A stretch of 64,000 nucleotides of DNA from Wurfbainia villosa (Eukaryota; Streptophyta; Magnoliopsida; Zingiberales; Zingiberaceae): contig CM045987.1 in assembly GCA_025175895.1 (NCBI GenBank), forward strand, positions 33,196,113 through 33,260,112, given 5' to 3'. Position numbers and translations under genes: made by a program. Of this stretch, positions 30,736 to 42,286 are shown one piece after another. Below the pieces are notes generated by a model. The model saw only the letters and a program-made list of their open reading frames with translations, had not been told where the DNA came from and did not search any database. Within the stretch, counting starts at the first letter, position 1; each line of letters begins with the position of its first letter.

Positions 30736-31975
30736 TGTTATCATATATCATGTCATGACATTGTTTAGGGTTACTTTAGATGTCATGTGTTCTTAGATTT
30801 CATATTATGCCATGACATCATGATTATGAGCATATGCTTATTTATATCATCTCAAATGCCATAATCATTCATGCATTTAATTAAAATTGATTTAAGGACT
30901 ATGACATGACTTGGAGTCCCATTTATAAGGGAATCAAGTAGGTTTGCTTTAGAAAATGCATGAAACCCTAGTTTAGGGAGAACAAAACTCACATCTCACA
31001 TCTAATTGACATGTATGTGTATTTATACACCATAGATACATGTGAGATGCTAGGATATGAGCTAAGTTCAAGGTGCATAGTTTTTGCATCTAGATGAACT
31101 AAAACTCATCTAATTTTAGTTGTGGATCATTAGGAGAGCTCGTGTACAAGTCACACACATAGAGCCCAAGGAATATGATCCAAGATAAGGTTTTGAAAAT
31201 ATTTTAAAATCATTTTGAAAAACCTTGGTGAAGTCTATCTTTTGATAGCAATCACCATTGATGAAGTTGATACAAAATAGGGCCAAAACATTGAAAATTT
31301 CAATGGTTTTGAGTTTTGTATCAAATTCACTATTTTATGGGTAAAATAATTTTCAAACATTTTTCACCCATTGTATTGGTCATAGGTATTATACGTATCA
31401 AATTTTGTGATTTTTCGATATACGTATAATTATTTATGATTTTCTGAAACTCGATTCTGATAATCAAATTGAAATTTCATTATCGATCAGCCTGAGTGGC
31501 TGATCGATGAGTGTGGCAGTCGACTGGTAGCTGACAGAGTCGACTGCCAAGGCTGATTTCGGGAAAACTAAGTTTGGTTAGTCCGTGTTCAGCCATGACA
31601 AAGGTCTCTAACCACTCCTGACCCTAGGATATGCTTTGGGAAGCATTATAAAGGGTGAAAATCTATTGGATATGGATTAGGAGAGTTGTTTAGGGTTTGT
31701 ATCAATTCTAAGGTGTGGAAAGCTCAATGTTGAATTTCTAACCTTAGTTTTGACGGTTTAAAGTTCCTATTGGCTTAGGGACTTCCCAAGGACATTGTTG
31801 GTGCAATGGTCAAGGGGGAGCAAGCCTTTAGGGGGAGATATCCATCTTGGGATGATGGATGTGTTTTTCTCCTTGAAGGGGAGAATGTTATCAATTTGGG
31901 ATATTTATGGATTTTTAGAAACCCAATTTGGAAATTGGGAGAGTGAATAGGATTGCCTCTCTTGAGTGATATGGG

Positions 31976-33880
31976 ATGACTTCGCTAAGTCACGAGCTTC
32001 GTCTTCGTACGGGTTACTAGCCTCGTGTTGAAGACGACGTGATCGAGAGATGATCACGATCCGAATCCAAATTCGGATCCTAAAACGATTTCTCAAAACT
32101 CGCTTCTCCGGAGAGGTATTCGTCAACCAATTGACGAATCCTTCGTCCTCCACCTCAGAGGATTACCGGAGATCAAATCCCCGTAAATTAGGTGCTATCG
32201 AGCACTAACCGCCGCCCAAACGACGCCCGACAACAAAGAAACAAGCTGTCCGTAAAAACTGGACAGCTTTGTGGAGGAATAGAGGCCCAAGGAGAGATGG
32301 AAGCTCACCTTATCACCGAACCTAGAGGAGATCACCGAGGGTCACCGGCCGAAGCTTGGTCACGGCAACAAGTTGGACGGCCTGACAAGAGGTTCACGCA
32401 CACTAGGGTTGGCGCCAAAACCTCCTTCAAGGGGTGGGCGGCAACTCCAATTGCTAGATTAGAGTTAGGGTTAGGGTTTAAGCCCTATTTTATAGAGAAC
32501 TAATTCTCTTAATGGTTAATGGATCATATCCATAAAGCCCGTTAACCCGCTCCATTAGGATAAGTCAAAATAAACCAAACCATGATGGTTTATTTTAAGT
32601 TAAAACGAACCGAACCAACTTTTGGTTCATTCGTTTAAAATAAACCAAACCCTTTGGTTTATTCTCATCCATTTGATTAGAACCAAACCATTTTGGTCCA
32701 TCCATTATGTCTTCATAAGACACAGCCCATCCACGCTTCCATTGCGACTGAAACAATTTCATGCTCGCTTTATGTTTGGTCCAACCAAACATAGTTTCTC
32801 TCGGTCTGAGAATCCCATTCTCAAGCTCGTTTTAAATCCTTTGGATTACACTCGTTGTCGTGTGACCAAATAGGTTCTCGGTTTATGTTGGCCGTCTATA
32901 ATTAACCATTAATTATAGAAGCGATCATGAGTGGCACCTAGTAGTACATCATGATCCCCAATTAGCAAGAAAAGATCAACGTTGATCGAACTATTTCGAA
33001 ACCCTTGATGGCTTCGAATGAATCGTGCCCCATTCCCTTCACTCATCTTATACCCACTTGGTTCAGGACATGGTCTATTGTGTCAGTCCCCACTAGGCTG
33101 ACTACGTCACACCTAGCCCAAGTATCATTTCCTCGTCCTACGGATTCTAGTTACTCCACATGTATCGAAGAGTACTTTACTCTAAACATGTAATGCTTTG
33201 GCCAAAGTCTTTAGTAACAATCCGACGAGAGGCCATGGGTATACATCTCCTCGCAAGGAGTGGTGAATCCTTTATAGGCTATTCAAACACCTTCGATCAC
33301 TTCGACTTATACCCAATCATCCCGGGTCCACATCTCCTCGGAGATGTTTGCTTAAGATGTCAAAGCATAAGTCTCCATGATTAAGATGACTTGAATACCG
33401 CAAGTCAAAGGAACATCGCACTTAAGCCACAGTAAGAACTTCATTGACATATCTATATATGCAGAGAACCATATGAAGTCTTACGGCTAGTCACTCCAAT
33501 GAACTAGTTACCATAACTAGCATCCACGATTAACTCCGGACATCACTATGTCTCCAGCCAGTGAGAATCAGCTGCTTGGATACACCAAGGAGTATACCTC
33601 GTGCTAGTCTCGACAGAATTGATGGTGTCCAAATCCATCAATTCATCGACTAGGGATAATTTCGATACATCACAATTACACATGTAGAGATACTCACTAG
33701 TTGTGATCCAATCACAAATTCTCTCATGTTGTGAATCGTATCGTGGACATTCAGTAAATGAGTTTAAGATCCAATCAAATACATAAAACATGTATACTCA
33801 AATAGTGAATCTTCATTTATCATATAAATGGTTCATACATAAGGCGATTGCCTTAGGACATCTCTCATATATTACTAACA
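31976..33880 (-). repeat. E 3' LTR, truncated
   Basis: 1905 bp matching 39352-41284. A cluster of short losses relative to the other copy lies at 32170-32410 and another at 32960-33010, in GC-rich or CAG/CTG/CCGG contexts; the rest is nearly identical. It ends TATTACTAACA at 33880. Confidence 0.9.
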
Positions 33881-34027
33881 GACTCCCACTTGGCCTAATG
33901 TCAATCGCTACGGTATCCAATACCATAAGCTCTAACATGACCCTCAAACTTACTTTGAGGTAATGCTTTAGTCAAAGGATCCGCTAAGTTCCTTTCAGTG
34001 AGAATTTTCTCGATTTGTATTTCGTTC

Positions 34028-35368
34028 CTACTTATGATCTCTCTGATAAGATGATAGCGGCGAAGCACATATTTGGATCGTTGATGAGACCTTGGCTCTT
34101 TCGCCTGTCGATTGCTCCATTGTTGTCGCGATGGGCCGGTATTGCTTCAACAATGGCGGAATCACACCAAGTTCATGAACGAACTTCTTGATCCAAACCG
34201 CTTCCTTCTTTGCCGAAGAGCGCAATATATTCTGCCTCGATGGTAGAATCCGCTCTGATCTCTTGTTTGGAACTTTCCAACTCATCACTGCGCCCCCATT
34301 CAAGGTGAACACGTATCGGTGAGACACAGGAATCATCCTTATCTGTCTGGAAGGCGCATTCGTATACCGCGTATCACCATGTCCCTTCTCCATATATTAG
34401 GAACACATCCTTAGTTCTTCTCAAGTACTTAAGGATCGTCTTAAATAGCCAATGATCCATTCCTGGATCGGATTGGTATCTGCTCGTGACACTCAGAGCG
34501 TACGATACATCGGGCCTCATACATAACATAGCATACATGATAGATCCTATTGCGGATGCATAGGGAATCTTACTCATGCAAATCCTCTCGTCTTCTGTGC
34601 GCGGACACATAGACTTCGAAAGGTGTACCCCATGCCTGATGGGCAGATAACCTTTCTTGGATTCCGACATGCTAAACCTCTTTAGCACTCGGTCTATATA
34701 TATGACTGCGAAAGACCAAGCAACCGTTTGATCTATCTCTATAGATCTTAATCCCAGGATGTAGGTTGCTTCTCCCGAATCTTTCATGGAGAATGTCTTG
34801 GATAACCAAACCTTAGCGTTGTAAGATTGACACATCGTTTCCTATAAGTAATATGTCATCGACATATAATACTAGGAACACATTTGCACTCCCACTAACC
34901 TTCTTGTACACACAAGGTTAAATGCGGATTTTGTGAGAAATCAAACTTTTTGATCGTCTCATCAAAACGGATATTCCAGCTCCTGGATGCTTGCTTCAAT
35001 CCATAAATGGATCGTCGCAATTTGCATACCTTGGTTTTATCAACCGATGTGAAACCCTCAGGTTGTATCATATACACGTCCTCGAGCAGGTTTCCATTAA
35101 GGAAAGCTGTTTTCACATCCATCTGCCATATCTCATAATCATAATGAGCCGCTATGGCCAGGAGCATCCGAATGGATTTAAGCATAGCTACAGGCGAATA
35201 GGTTTCGTCATAATCAACACCTTGTTTTTGACGATATCCTTTCACCACCAATCTAGCCTTATAGGTAATCACATTACCATCCATGTCGGTTTTCTTCTTG
35301 AAAACCCACTTGCACCCTATAGGCTTTATGCCTTCAGGTGGGTCGACGAGTTCAAACTTGGTTTTCAT
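34028..35368 (-). pseudogene. pol: E reverse transcriptase and RNase H, frameshifted
   Basis: 35368-34895 encodes the copia RT start: a segment with PIGCKWVFKKK, then YKARLVVKGYRQKQGVDYDE, and DVKTAFLNG with QPEGF. The YVDD active-site motif is at 34855-34866, in another frame. 34835-34374 continues with YILGL, PYASAIGSIMYAMLC and RPDVSYAL. The RNase H end survives as shifted fragments between 34393 and 33890. Its role was DNA synthesis from element RNA. At least three frame breaks rule out an intact product unless the sequence has errors. Confidence 0.88.
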
Positions 35369-36402
35369 ACATGGAATCCATTTCCGACTTCATGGCACCA
35401 AGCCACTTATCCCTTTCTGAACTTGTCAGCACTTCTTCATAACTGGTAGGCTCCTCATCAATGAGTAACACGTCGTTCGATTCACTTACGAGAAATCCAT
35501 ATCTCTCAGGAATATTGCGTGTTCTACCAGATCTACGAAGATGTGGTGTTACAATAGGTCCAGTCGATTGCTCATCACTATGAGTTGTCGGCTGTTGTGC
35601 TTCACCAGGTATCTCATCAATGTCTATTTGAGTCTCTCGAGCCTCCTCAAGCTCGACGATACTCCCACTATTTTCTTGCAAGAGAAACTCTTTCTCTAGA
35701 AACACAGCATGCCTTGAAACAAACACCTTTTGTTCCACGGGATGATAGAATTGGTAACCCCTTGTTTCCTTAGGGTATCCAATAAATAGACATTTATCAG
35801 ACTTAGCATCCAATTTATACGTCTGATCCACTTCACATAAGCGAGACAACCCCATATCTTCAAGTAAGATACATGAGGTTTCTTACCATTCCATATCTCA
35901 TATGGAGTAGTTGAGACTACCTTAGTAGGCATTACATTTAACAAGTAAGCAATGCGAAGTGCATAACCCCAAAGGACTTGGGAAGAGTTGCATGATTCAT
36001 CATTGACGACCATGTCCAACAAGTCGATTCACGCCTCTCGGATACACCATTATGCTGTGGTGTATAGGGCGGAGTCCATTGAGACAATATGCCATTGTCT
36101 CTTAGATAATCAAGAAACTCTTGACTTAAGTATTCACCACCTCGATCCGATCGAAGTATTTTAATACTCTTGTCCTGTTGTTTCTCTACTTCATTTCTGA
36201 ATTCTTTGAACCTTTCAAAGGCTTCAGACTTGTGTTTCATCAAGAACACATACCCAAACCGTGAGTGATCATCGGTGAAGGTAATGAAGTAGCTATAGCC
36301 TCCTAATGCTTGAGTTGACATAGGTCCACATACATCAGTATGTACTAGACCTAGTAACTCTCCCACTCGTTCACCTTTTCCAGTAAAAGGTAACTTAGTC
36401 AT
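35352..36402 (-). pseudogene. pol: E integrase, frameshifted
   Basis: 36402-35938 carries the integrase core: GLVHTDVCGPM (first Asp), FTDDHSRFGYVF, LRSDRGGEYLS (second Asp) and HNGVSERRE (Glu). The frame then shifts to 36022-35696 (VMPTKVVSTTPYEIWNGKKP, the copia C-terminal signature) and to 35855-35352 (LFIGYPKETRGYQFY and an acidic linker into RT). The DDE residues are present, but in separated frames. Confidence 0.88.
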
Positions 36403-36423
36403 CTTGCCTTTTAAGCATGATTC

Positions 36424-37794
36424 TCATGTATCGTATGAATCCAATTCAAACGATTCCAGAATTCCACATCGGTGTAATTCGGACATGCGTTTCTTGCTTA
36501 TATGGCCAAGACGACAATGCCACATATAGGAGTCTATGTGATTATCCTTTCGAGCACGCGTGTTGCTCGCTTCGATATTGAAAATGTCACTGGATACGTC
36601 CAACGTATAAATGCCATTACTCAAAGTTCCAGTTCCATAAAGTACGCCATTCAAAGTTATATAACAACAATTGTTACTAAACGTTAAATGGAAACCATTT
36701 CTATTTAAGCAGGAAATAGAAACAATGTTCTTTATTAGAGAAGAAACATAATAGCAATTGTCCAGTTCCAAGACTAGTCCACTAGGGAGCTTCAGCAAAT
36801 AAGTTCCGATGGCGACCGCAGCAACCTTTGCTCCATTGCCAACTCGCAAATTCGACTCCCCTCTGACAAGTCTTCTTCTATTCCTTAGCCCCTGTATGTC
36901 ATTACATATATGTGAGCTACACCCAGTATCAAATACCCAAGTGTCTAAGGAAATAGAATGACAATCAATAACGAAGATACCTGAAGAGGATGGGGCATCG
37001 GATGTCTTCTTCTTCTTCATGGAATCAAGATAAATCTTGCAGTTTCTTCGCCAGTGGCCTTCCTTGCCACAGTGATGGCAAGTGCCCTTTTGCGTTGGTT
37101 CCGCCTTCTTTGCCTTTTTCTTTCCTTTCTTCTGTTCTTTTGCCTTCCTCTTAGAACCTTTCTTTGAGGAATCAACTAACAGAACCGCCTTCTCCTCATG
37201 CTTCACAGAAGGCTCCACAGTCTTCAGCATATTGAGGAGCTCGGGAATGGTGGATTCCAATTTGTTCATCCGATAGTTCATCACAAATTGTGAGAAACTC
37301 TTGGGCAAACAATGCAGAATTAAGTCAATACTTAACTCATGATCCATCACAAAACCGAGGGTAGCTAGCCGCTCGATGTACCCGTTCATCTTTAGCACAA
37401 ACTGCACTACAGACGAACCTTCTTGCATCTTCGTAGTGAAGAGGAGCCTAGAGACCTCGAACCTTTCGGATCTCGCTTGCTCATCGAACAACTCATAAAG
37501 ATGGAAGACCATAGTATTAGCATCCATATGCTCATGCTGCTTTTGCAGCTCAGGTACCATCGCCGCTAGCATGATGCAACTCGCCCGGCTCGAGAATACG
37601 CCACGTATTTACGATAGACCAACATTTGATGCAGGTTGCATTGTCCTTAGGGCCAGTCGAGGAAGAGGCTCTTCAAGGACATATGCAAGCTTTTCCGCCT
37701 TGAGAACAATTCTCAGGTTTCTAAGCCAGTCCAGGAAGTTAGGCCCAGTCAGTTTGTTCGAATCCAAAATAGTGCATAAATTCAAAGACGTCAT
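36424..37794 (-). pseudogene. gag: E gag, protease and pre-integrase region
   Basis: The true start is the ATG at 37794 (MTSLNLCTILDSNKLTGPNF). A stop/frameshift near 37600 separates the first 60 codons. 37572-36424 is open for 382 codons: a UBN2-type Gag region, a Lys-rich stretch, zinc knuckle CHHCGKEGHWRRNC, the aspartic protease motif WVFDTGCSSHIC (copia form D-T-G), and the pre-integrase motif WHCRLGHISKKRM. This is the best preserved part of E. Confidence 0.9.
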
Positions 37795-37959
37795 GATCAA
37801 TTTATTGACCTAGAAATACAAAGCGAGCATATATGAAAATGATTTTAAAATGCATCAATATACATTTATAAATCCCATTCATTTTTCAATTTCAAAACCC
37901 CAAAATCACTTGAGATTGTAGGTCCATCTCCGAATGGGTGATATCCATCATAATTATGA

Positions 37960-38400
37960 ACAACCTTGGAGAGAGTCCAACAAGCCATTCATAACTACGA
38001 CGGTAGGTATCATCTATACCGATTGCATATCCCGTATATGTAACTATCACAATGTGTTATCAACTAATTGAATGTTCACACATACATCGGGTTGTTAACA
38101 CATTAACAAGTATGCATCATATGCATAGCACCCAACTTCACCTCCCTTTACATCGACCTTGGAGAGAGTCCAACAAGCCGATGCTCCAGGTTAAAGCCAA
38201 CCCATTAATCAGGACATAGTTTTAATATGGTTAGAGCGCATTCAACCAATTAGCCCAGCTTGGAGAGAGTCCAACAGCCAAAGCTAACGATTGACCTCTG
38301 ACTCTTACCATATTAGTATTAAACTATTCCATGGTTTGAACATATTTAGGTTCGAGCCGGGCTTGGAGAGAGTCCAACAACCCAAACAAGAAATAGAACT
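37960..38400. repeat. Repeated small hairpin in the E leader
   Basis: CTTGGAGAGAGTCCAACAAG and close variants occur near 37970, 38158, 38258 and 38361. In each, TTGGA and TCCAA are inverted around GAGAG. They lie between the primer site and gag, where packaging or dimer signals of retroelements are usually placed. Confidence 0.75.
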
Positions 38401-38619
38401 CTGGTTCTAACCATATTAATGGAAGGTGTAGGCTTTAATATTGATTAAGGGTTTTTATGTCTCATCCTCTTTGCATGCAAATAACTATTATCTACATGGC
38501 ATGGCATACATGGCATACATCTACATGTCACGCATGGCATAATGTTATGCATCTAATGCAATTACATGGCATACAATTATGTCATGTATATAATTTCCTT
38601 ATATGTCATAACTATTTAT

Positions 38620-39005
38620 GGAAATAAAATATGTTTAAGATTTGATTCTCCAAATCAAATCATAATTAAATTAGGAAACAAATTTCCAAATCTAATCACA
38701 TATTTTATTCATGGAATTATTTGATTAAGGAAAATCTATTTAGGAAACCAATTTCCTAAATCATTAAAACTACTTATGGAAATAAAATATTTTAAGATTT
38801 GATTTCCCAAATCAAATCATGATTAAATTAGGAAACAAATTTCCAGAATCTAATCAAATATTTTATTTATGGAAAATATCAATTTCCATAAATACTTCCA
38901 ACTTTCCAAAAGTGGAAGATTTCCATAAATACTTCTAGACTTTCCAAAATTGAAAAATTTCCATAAATACTTCTAAATTTCCAAAATTAGAAAATTTCCA
39001 GAAAT
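38620..39005. repeat. AT-rich imperfect repeats in the E leader
   Basis: Units with GGAAACAAATTTCCAAATC and TTTCCATAAATACTTC recur at least three times each. Many are self-complementary (GGAAA...TTTCC). No coding. Confidence 0.7.
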
Positions 39006-39060
39006 ACATTATGACTATCACAAAACCATTTTTACGATTATGTCGAAACACAACCTGGGC

Positions 39061-39071
39061 TCTGATATCAC
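39061..39071 (-). other. Primer-binding site of E
   Basis: The reverse complement reads GTGATATCAGAGCCC next to the LTR edge at 39072. It differs by one base from the tRNA-Met site TGGTATCAGAGC. Confidence 0.7.
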
Positions 39072-41284
39072 TGTTGGGTTTCTGGCACCGCGGCGTGTGT
39101 GTGTTCGATCATGTTTCGTAAACATGAACAGAGCGGAAGCAATTAAAAATAATAAATCTATATTTATTACAACACACACAACACACGCATGCATATTACA
39201 ACAAGTGTAGACATAACCGTAAATTAAAATTTGCAATAAAAGAAATTATCTACGTTATACCTTTCGTATGACGTGTAGCGGGAACGGCATCAACCGGAAC
39301 GATCCTCGTAAGAATCGTCTCTATCCGTATCCACGCCGAGCTCCTCGGGATGACTTCGCTAAGTCACGAGCTTCGTCTTCGTATGGGTTACTAGCCTCGT
39401 GTTGAAGACGACGTGATCGAGAGATGATCACGATCCGAATCCAAATTCGGATCCTAAAACGAGTTCTCAAAACTCGCTTCTCCGGAGAGGTATTCGTCAA
39501 CCAATTGACGAATCCTTCGTCCTCCACCTCAGAGGATTACCGGAGATCAAATCCCCGGTAAGTTAGGTGCTATCGGAGCACTAACCGTCGTCCAAACGAC
39601 GCTCCGACAACAAAGAAACAAGCTGTCCAGAAAAACTGGACAGCTTTTGGTGGAGGAATAGAGGCCGGCCAAGGAGAGATGGAAGCTCACCTTATCACCG
39701 AACCTAGAGGAGATCACCGGAGGGTCGCCGGAGGTTCACCGGCTGAAGCTTGGTCGCCGGCAACAAGTTGGACGGTGGCACAAGAGTTTGGGCGGCGGCA
39801 CACTAGGGTTGGCGCCGAAAACCTCCTTCAAGTGGTGGGCGGCAACTCCAATTGCTAGATTAGGGTTAGGGTTAGGGTTTAAGCCCTATTTTATAGAGAA
39901 CTAATTCTCTTAATGGTTAATGGATCATATCCATAAAGCCCGTTAACCCGCTCCATTAGGATAAGTCAAAATAAACCAAACCATGATGGTTTATTTTAAG
40001 TTAAAACGAACCGAACCAACTTTTGGTTCATTCGTTTAAAATAAACCAAACCCTTTGGTTTATTCTCATCCATTTGATTAGAACCAAACCATTTTGGTCC
40101 ATCCATTATGTCTTCATAAGACACGGCCCATCCATGCTTCCATTGCGACTGAAACAATTTCATGCTCGCTTTATGTTTGGTCCAACCAAACATAGTTTCT
40201 CTTGGTCTGAGAATCCCATTCTCAAGCTCGTTTTAAATCCTTTGGATTACACTCGTTGTGCGTGTGACCAAATAGATTCTCGGTTTATGTTGGCCGTCTA
40301 TAATTAACCATTAATTATAGAACGATCATGAGTGGCACCTAGTAGTACATCATGATCCCCAATTAACCGAAAAGATCAACGGTTGATCCAGAACTATTTC
40401 TGAAACCCTTCAGTAGATCGAATGAATCGTGCCCCATTCCCTTCACTCATCTTATACCCACTTGGTTCAGGACATGGTCTATTGTGTCAGTCCCCACTAG
40501 GCTGACTACGTCACACCTAGCCCAAGTATCATTTCCTCGTCCTACGGATTCTAGTTACTCCACATGTATCAAAGAGTACTTTACTCTAAACATGTAATGC
40601 TTTGGCCAAAGTCTTTAGTAACAATCCGACGAGAGGCCATGGGTATACATCTCCTCGCAAGGAGTGGTGAATCCTTTATAGGCTATTCAAACACCTTCGA
40701 TCACTTCGACTTATACCCAATCATCCCGTGTCCACATCTCCTCGGAGATGTTTGCTTAAGATGTCAAAGCATAAGTCTCCATGATCAAGATGACTTGAAT
40801 ACCGCAAGTCAAAGGAACATCGCACTTAAGCCACAGTAAGAACTTCATTGACATATCTATATATGCAGAGAACCATATGAAGTCTTACGGCTGGTCACTC
40901 CAATGAACTAGTTACCATAACTAGCATCCACAATTAACTCCGGACATCACTATGTCTCCAGCCAGTGAGAATCAGCTGCTTGGATACACCAAAGAGTATA
41001 CCTCGTGCTAGTCTCGACAGAATTGATGGTGTCCAAATCCATCAATTCATCGACTAGGGATAATTCCGATACATCACAATTACACATGTAGAGATACTCA
41101 CTAGTTGTGATCCAATCACAAATTCTCTACTGTGAATGAATCGATCGTGGACATTCAATAAATGAGTTTAAGATCCAATCAAATACATAAAACATGTATA
41201 CTCAAATAGTGAATCTTCATTTATCATATAAATGGTTCATACATAAGGCGATTGCCTTAGGACATCTCTCATATATTACTAACA
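39072..41284 (-). repeat. E 5' LTR, full length
   Basis: 2213 bp, TGTTAGTAATATATGAGAG (right end) to CCCAACA (left end). It provides the complete version of the truncated left copy. Short open frames shared by both LTRs are not genes. Confidence 0.92.
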
Positions 41285-42286
41285 TACCATACATACTATG
41301 AGCATACCAGCGACCAGTGCTTCAAATTACAAAGCGAACTAGAGCGTGTCAGAGCCAATTACTCGCACCTACAATCGCAGTTGAGGGGGCAGGCAAGGAG
41401 AGGTCATAGACCTAATGTTGTTCGTCCTGGGCCTTATAACAGAAGACCCCAAGCTCTTTCCCCATGGGGGCCAGTGCAACCCAACTCCGAAGATGTCTCT
41501 CAAGAAGGATCAACCAGTGAGGGGGCATTAGCTGCTCTGGGTGACGCCCCCACTAGAGGGGTTATTAATGTTATTGCAGGAGGATCCACTGATGGAGACT
41601 CCAATAGAGCTCGAAAGTCTTACGCTCGCATGATGGAAAGCTTGGTTATTGGGGAAGACTGAGTCATTCAGGGCACACCCTGGGTATTCTTTGGACCCAA
41701 AGACCTTCAAGATATTCTTCTGGCTCACACCGATGTCTTGGTAATTAGGGTCTCTCTTGCAAATTATGAGGTGGCTCGAGTCTTGGTGGACTCGGGAAGT
41801 TCTATTAACATTCTCTTCTAGGAAGCCTTAGAAAAAATGCAACTCGGGAATGCACAGTTGGAAGATATGGCAAACCCTTTGTTTGGGTTTGTCGGGCACA
41901 TGGTGCACCCTGTAGGGTAAATCTCTCTACTTCTTACCTTGGGGATAAAGCACAGCCAGAAAAACTAATATGATTCCCTTCCTTGTGGTGGATACTCCTT
42001 CCATTCATAATGCTATCTTGGGTCGCCCTTTTTTCTCAATCTTTCAGGCAATGACTTCTCCTTACCATCAGAAGATCAAGTTTCCTATAGGCCAGCTCAT
42101 TGGAGAAATCTGAGGAGAGCAAAAGGTAGCTCAAAGCTATTATATTCAGATAGTGTGCGATGACAAGAAAAAAAAAATCTGAGTGGATGATCTCAAAGGG
42201 AAAGAGGTTGTTGCATCGGGAGTATATGTGTTGAAAGAAGCCTTACCCCTGAAAGAGAAGATAGAAGAAGGTAAGTCTGTGGAGAT
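41285..42286 (+). pseudogene. pol: G Gag C-terminus and aspartic protease, broken
   Basis: After E the G sequence resumes with an HTSDQCFKLQSELERV segment, the end of a Tat Gag, followed by an Arg/Gly/Ser-rich stretch to a stop at 41660. The protease region follows with VLVDSGSSINILF (about 41782-41820; the active-site triad D-S-G is present), then a segment with ILGRPFFSIFQ and KIKFPIGQLIGEI. Stops occur at 41660, 41819 and 41920. The frame runs on into the TSD GAGAT at 42282-42286, where H enters. It would have cut the G polyprotein. Confidence 0.85.

Larger units (their letters stand above)
25064..31975 (+). mobile_element. Element D: gag-only LTR retrotransposon with an extra block, 3' end deleted
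   Basis: Parts: 5' LTR 25064-26389, primer site 26392, gag 26462-28107, shared tail 28108-about 28340, an extra block about 28340-30735, then shared tail 30736-31975. The tail stops inside a segment that in B and F lies about 300-350 bp before the 3' LTR, and is fused at 31975/31976 to the interior of an LTR of element E. The 3' LTR is missing. D interrupted G's gag; GAGTT (25059-25063) would be the left target duplication. Confidence 0.85.
31976..41284 (-). mobile_element. Element E: Ty1/copia retrotransposon, 3' LTR truncated
   Basis: Reading right to left: 5' LTR 41284-39072, primer site, long leader, gag from 37794, pol to about 33890, polypurine tract AAGTGGGAGTC, and 3' LTR 33880-31976. 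The left LTR lacks the last 280 bp present in the right LTR (39072-39351), where it is fused to element D. The LTR pair is otherwise almost identical, so insertion is recent, yet the coding region is full of frameshifts. TACCA at 41285 would be the right target duplication; its partner was lost with the deletion. Host sequence on the right is G's gag. Confidence 0.9.

Noticed and set aside
32192..32503. 103-codon frame in E's left LTR
   Set aside because: The same region of the right LTR is frameshifted relative to it, and no domain is recognisable; it is LTR sequence.
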